NCBI GenBank assembly: GCA_036381495.1
Contig: DASVCS010000105.1
Coordinates: 1 to 64,000 of the forward strand
Source: DASVCS01 sp036381495
Lineage (GTDB): Bacteria; Gemmatimonadota; Gemmatimonadetes; Longimicrobiales; RSA9
Direction of reading: 5' to 3'
Length of the DNA stretch: 64,000 bases
The notes under the pieces were generated by a model. It was not told where the DNA came from and searched no databases. It saw only the letters and a list, made by a program, of their open reading frames with translations. The position numbers were made by a program, and so were the translations under genes. Shown here one piece after another: positions 61,150 to 64,000 of this stretch; the first letter of the stretch is position 1, and each line of letters opens with the position of its first letter.

Positions 61150-61715
61150 TTCGCGGCTCCGTGGCACGCGCGTTCGCGCCGAGCAACTGCATCGAGATGA
61201 CCGAACTCGCGCCGGCGGCCGCCCCTGTCGCGGCCGGCCGGATCGAGTGTGACGAGAGACGAACGCTGGTCTCCGGGAACGGCTGCACCGGGCTGCTCGC
61301 GCCCCGGATCCGCGCGTCTTACGAAGAAACGTCTCGATGCGCGGATTCTTCTCATTCACGCGGAGGCGGAGGACTGGAGAGGTGGAGAGACGCGACGGTG
61401 GGCGCCGTCGCCGCCGCAACCGTACAGCCCTTCAGGGGTAGCCATATGGCGGAACTCCGCTAACTTGGTCGGGTGCGTCCCGTGGCGCATCGGACCGCGG
61501 GTGAGGCGCCGGGTGCGTGCCGGCACACCTGCGGTGCGATGCACGCGGCGACGTAATGCGCGCTGCGGCGGGCCGGACCGACGGCCGATGCGCCGGGTCG
61601 GGCCGTGCGTGCCGCTGGCCGCAGTGCTCGCGCGTCGCACGGGCGCGGAACGGGCGCTCCCGCAACTGGGCGAAATGGTCGAAGGACTCCACTCGACATC
61701 GATGCGGCGACGCGG
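61150..61715. other. Divergent intergenic, 566 bp, no gene recognised
   Basis: Short frames on both strands have no recognisable protein. The region must hold promoters for the beta-helix lipoprotein and the helicase. No palindrome, repeat or structured RNA was found; the stretch near 61320-61350 (TTACGAAGAAACGTCTC) is less GC-rich. Confidence 0.4.
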
Positions 61716-64000
61716 ATGATCGTCCTGCACGGCCTCTGGACGTCCGACTCGGGGCTCTGCATCTGGGGCGAGGATGCGTTGCTGCCCGTGAGCGCCGGGA
61801 CGCGCCGGCGCGGCGGCTCGGCCGGAGCGCGTCCCCGTCCGCACCCGTTCGCGTGCGCCGAGCCGGTGCTCGATGGCGTGCTCGAGCTGATCGATGGCGC
61901 GCTGGAGGAGGCGGGGATCTCGTACGGCGCCGCGGCCGGCCGGGGCTTGCAGGACACGGCGGTGCCGGTCGTGCGGACGCTGCTGCTCCCTTCCGCCGCG
62001 AACGCGCCGCAGCCCTCGCCGCGGCTGGTGCGGGAGGATGAGGCGCCGCCGGTCGTGCCCGCGGGGCTGGCGCCGTGGACCGTCGAGGCGATGGCGCTGC
62101 CTGCGCATTCCGCGCTCGAACTGCTCCTGGCGGCGTCCGACCGCGGGTTCGTCGTCGATGAAGGGCTCTCCGTGCGCATCCTGCTCGAGGAGAGCATCCG
62201 TTACTGGGGCGATGTGGCGCGCCACGCGGTCGAGCTGGCGGCGCGGGGCCGGCTCGTGCCGGCCATCGAGCGGGACGGCGCCGCGTTCCTCGCGGTGTGG
62301 CGGCCGGCGCCGACCGATCGCGACGCGGACTGGCGCGATCACCTGGCGCGGCGCATGCCCGCGGTCTGTCGAGCCGACCGTACGGATCGGCGCGCGGGGC
62401 GCACGGCGCGCGACCTCGTGGACCTCGCGCTCGCCACGCTCGTCGACGCGTGCGCGCGCGATGCGCTCGCCGATCATCCGGACGTGCTCCGCCGCGGTGA
62501 CCGGAGCGCCTTCGACCGCTTGCCCGCGCAGGCCTGGATCCCCACGCTCGCGGCGCCGACGAGTCGGATCAACGGCGCCGGCGCCGCCGACCTCGCCCCG
62601 GTCGCCGCCGCGCTCGACGCGTGGGCGCGCCCTGCCACGAGGGGCAGCCATGCACTCCGGACCTGCTTCCGGCTGTCCGCGCCGGAAGCCACTACGGCGA
62701 GCAACGGCGCGGCCGCGCCGCCGGAGCCGGCCCGGGCGTGGCGCCTCGAATTCCTGCTCCAGGCGACGGACGACCCCAGCCTCGTGGTCCCCGCGGCCGA
62801 CGTCTGGAAGAGCGAGGGACGCACGCTGCGCGTGCTACAGCGCCGGCTGGATGATCCGCAGGAGCGGCTGCTCGAAGACCTGGGCCGGGCGTTGCGCCTG
62901 GTCCCCGCGCTGGAACCGGCGCTCCGCACGGCCACGCCGACCGGCCTCGAACTCGATACCGCAACGGCGCACCGATTCCTGACCGAGGGACTGCCGCTGC
63001 TCGAAGCGGCCGGTTTCGGCGTGCTCGTCCCGGCGTGGTGGCGCAAGCCGCGTGCGCGACTCGGGCTGCGCCTGCGCGCGCGGCCGAGCGGGGATCCGGC
63101 GGCGGCGACGTCGTCTTCGGGGCATCTCGGCCTCGACGCGCTCTGCGACTACGAGTGGCGGCTCGCCCTGGGCGACGAAGCGCTCACGGCCGACGAGCTG
63201 CGCCGCCTGGCGCGGCTCAAGCAGCCGCTCATCCGGCTGCGCGGCCAGTGGATCGAGTTGCGCCCCGAAGAGGTCGAGGCCGCGCTCGCCATCCTCGAAG
63301 GCCGGGAGGACGGGGCGCGGCTGACCGCGGCCGAGGCGCTCCGCGTCGGACTCGGCGTGGACCCGGCGCCGGGCGGACTCCCCGTCCTGGAACTCGAGAC
63401 CGACGGCTGGCTGCACGAACTGCTGGATGCCGCGGACGATGAGTGCATCCGCCCGGCGGCCGCGCCCGCCGGGTTCAACGGCAAGCTGCGCCCCTACCAG
63501 GCGCGTGGCCTCGGCTGGCTCGTCTTCCTGGACCGACTCGGCCTCGGCGCCTGCCTGGCCGATGACATGGGACTCGGCAAGACGATCCAACTCCTGGCTC
63601 TGCTGCTCGCGGAGCGCGAGGAGCCCGCGGCGGACCTCGCACCCACGCTCCTGGTCTGCCCCATGTCCGTGGTCGGGAACTGGCAACGCGAGGCCGCCCG
63701 CTTCGCGCCGACGCTCCGCGTCCACGTGCATCACGGCGCCGAGCGGCCGAGCGGCAAGGCCTTCGAGCGCGCGGTGCGCAGCGCGGACCTCGTGATCACG
63801 ACGTACGCCCTCGCCGCGCGCGACCGCGATGAGCTGGCCGCCATCGAATGGGGCCGCGTCGTCCTGGATGAGGCGCAGAACATCAAGAACCCCGCGGCCA
63901 AGCAGACACGCGCCGTGCGCAGCCTCACGGCGCCGCGCCGGATCGCGCTCACCGGCACGCCCGTCGAGAACCGGCTCACCGAGCTGTGGTCCATCATGGA
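61716..64000 (+). CDS. SNF2-family DEAD/DEAH helicase, cut by right edge
   Basis: 761 codons are present before the edge. The N-terminal half (about 1-560) is a SNF2-associated region of the DUF3670 type, with L-L-E-A-A-G-F-G-V-L-V-P-A-W-W near 430-445. The helicase core then starts with L-R-P-Y-Q-A-R-G-L-G-W-L, Walker A D-D-M-G-L-G-K-T (about 615-624), T-T-Y-A-L and the D-E-A-Q box (from residue 718), then T-G-T-P-V-E-N-R-L. The second core domain is outside the window. In many bacteria this helicase neighbours a SWIM zinc-finger protein. The start at 61716 gives the family-like beginning; no strong ribosome site. Confidence 0.9.
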   Translation, partial: MIVLHGLWTSDSGLCIWGEDALLPVSAGTRRRGGSAGARPRPHPFACAEPVLDGVLELIDGALEEAGISYGAAAGRGLQDTAVPVVRTLLLPSAANAPQPSPRLVREDEAPPVVPAGLAPWTVEAMALPAHSALELLLAASDRGFVVDEGLSVRILLEESIRYWGDVARHAVELAARGRLVPAIERDGAAFLAVWRPAPTDRDADWRDHLARRMPAVCRADRTDRRAGRTARDLVDLALATLVDACARDALADHPDVLRRGDRSAFDRLPAQAWIPTLAAPTSRINGAGAADLAPVAAALDAWARPATRGSHALRTCFRLSAPEATTASNGAAAPPEPARAWRLEFLLQATDDPSLVVPAADVWKSEGRTLRVLQRRLDDPQERLLEDLGRALRLVPALEPALRTATPTGLELDTATAHRFLTEGLPLLEAAGFGVLVPAWWRKPRARLGLRLRARPSGDPAAATSSSGHLGLDALCDYEWRLALGDEALTADELRRLARLKQPLIRLRGQWIELRPEEVEAALAILEGREDGARLTAAEALRVGLGVDPAPGGLPVLELETDGWLHELLDAADDECIRPAAAPAGFNGKLRPYQARGLGWLVFLDRLGLGACLADDMGLGKTIQLLALLLAEREEPAADLAPTLLVCPMSVVGNWQREAARFAPTLRVHVHHGAERPSGKAFERAVRSADLVITTYALAARDRDELAAIEWGRVVLDEAQNIKNPAAKQTRAVRSLTAPRRIALTGTPVENRLTELWSIM

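Noticed and set aside
58630..61200. Open frame of 856 codons on the plus strand opposite the beta-helix lipoprotein
   Set aside because: It is rich in Arg, Gly, Val and Asp with no domain, has no ribosome site, and mirrors the codon pattern of the real minus-strand gene. Similar shadows lie opposite 46340-48823, 55343-57691 and 31263-35108.
1..64000. CRISPR arrays, rRNA genes, classical riboswitches, phage or plasmid genes
   Set aside because: Read through on both strands; no regularly spaced repeats, rRNA core sequences, recognised riboswitch cores, integrase, capsid or replication genes were seen. A motif or covariance-model search could still find a short RNA I missed.

Overview
The window is very GC-rich bacterial DNA, visibly around 70 percent G+C. 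It most resembles a Gemmatimonadota genome or a near relative such as a soil or metagenomic lineage. The grounds are ADOP-type MacB/FtsX permeases, TonB receptors with carboxypeptidase-like N-termini, Ig-like/PD40 propeller lipoproteins, a PEP-CTERM/XrtA-linked gene set, fused cysNC and a PafBC-like WYL pair. The taxon is an inference from gene content; I recognised no rRNA or tRNA.

Layout. 1-4.0 kb: a helicase N-terminus cut by the left edge, a decayed ADOP permease, greA, a BON-domain protein, a small coiled-coil protein and a gamma-glutamylcyclotransferase-like protein. 4.06-8.9 kb: a tightly coupled minus-strand operon of TonB receptor, prealbumin-like lipoprotein, membrane protein and PEP-CTERM protein. 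9.2-14.1 kb: a sulfate operon (SLC13/RCK permease, cysD, cysNC). 14.3-19.6 kb: low-molecular-weight phosphatase, VanZ-like protein, and an XrtA-type polysaccharide deacetylase, FemAB-like protein and DegT aminotransferase; no exosortase is in the window. 19.95-24.05 kb: a propeller 'lyase', a CxxCH protein, a CHASE3 histidine kinase and a rhomboid protease. 24.1-26.3 kb: two overlapping WYL regulators. 26.8-29.2 kb: a TonB receptor. 29.3-39.3 kb: three tandem Ig-like/PD40 lipoproteins, two of them behind a shared conserved leader, then a NarL-type regulator and its propeller-sensor kinase.

39.4-50.2 kb is the most unusual part. A module of a divergent ADOP permease, an ECF sigma factor and a tiny secreted four-cysteine peptide occurs twice. 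In the first copy the permease survives only as a 42-codon scar while sigma and peptide are intact. In the second the permease and peptide are intact while the sigma is a scar of about 20 codons. Between them lie a decayed IS3-type transposase and a lower-GC six-bladed propeller lipoprotein. Beyond them come repeats that look like copies of the ADOP 3-prime flank, another intact ADOP permease and a second propeller protein.

50.5-64 kb: an S10 serine peptidase, a coiled-coil membrane protein coupled to a VWA-like lipoprotein, an intergenic simple-repeat field, a TonB receptor, a 56-residue peptide resembling a lasso-peptide precursor, a large beta-helix lipoprotein, and a SNF2 helicase cut by the right edge. 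Much of the encoded protein is surface or periplasmic, which suggests an outer-membrane-rich organism investing in nutrient capture and cell-surface polymers.
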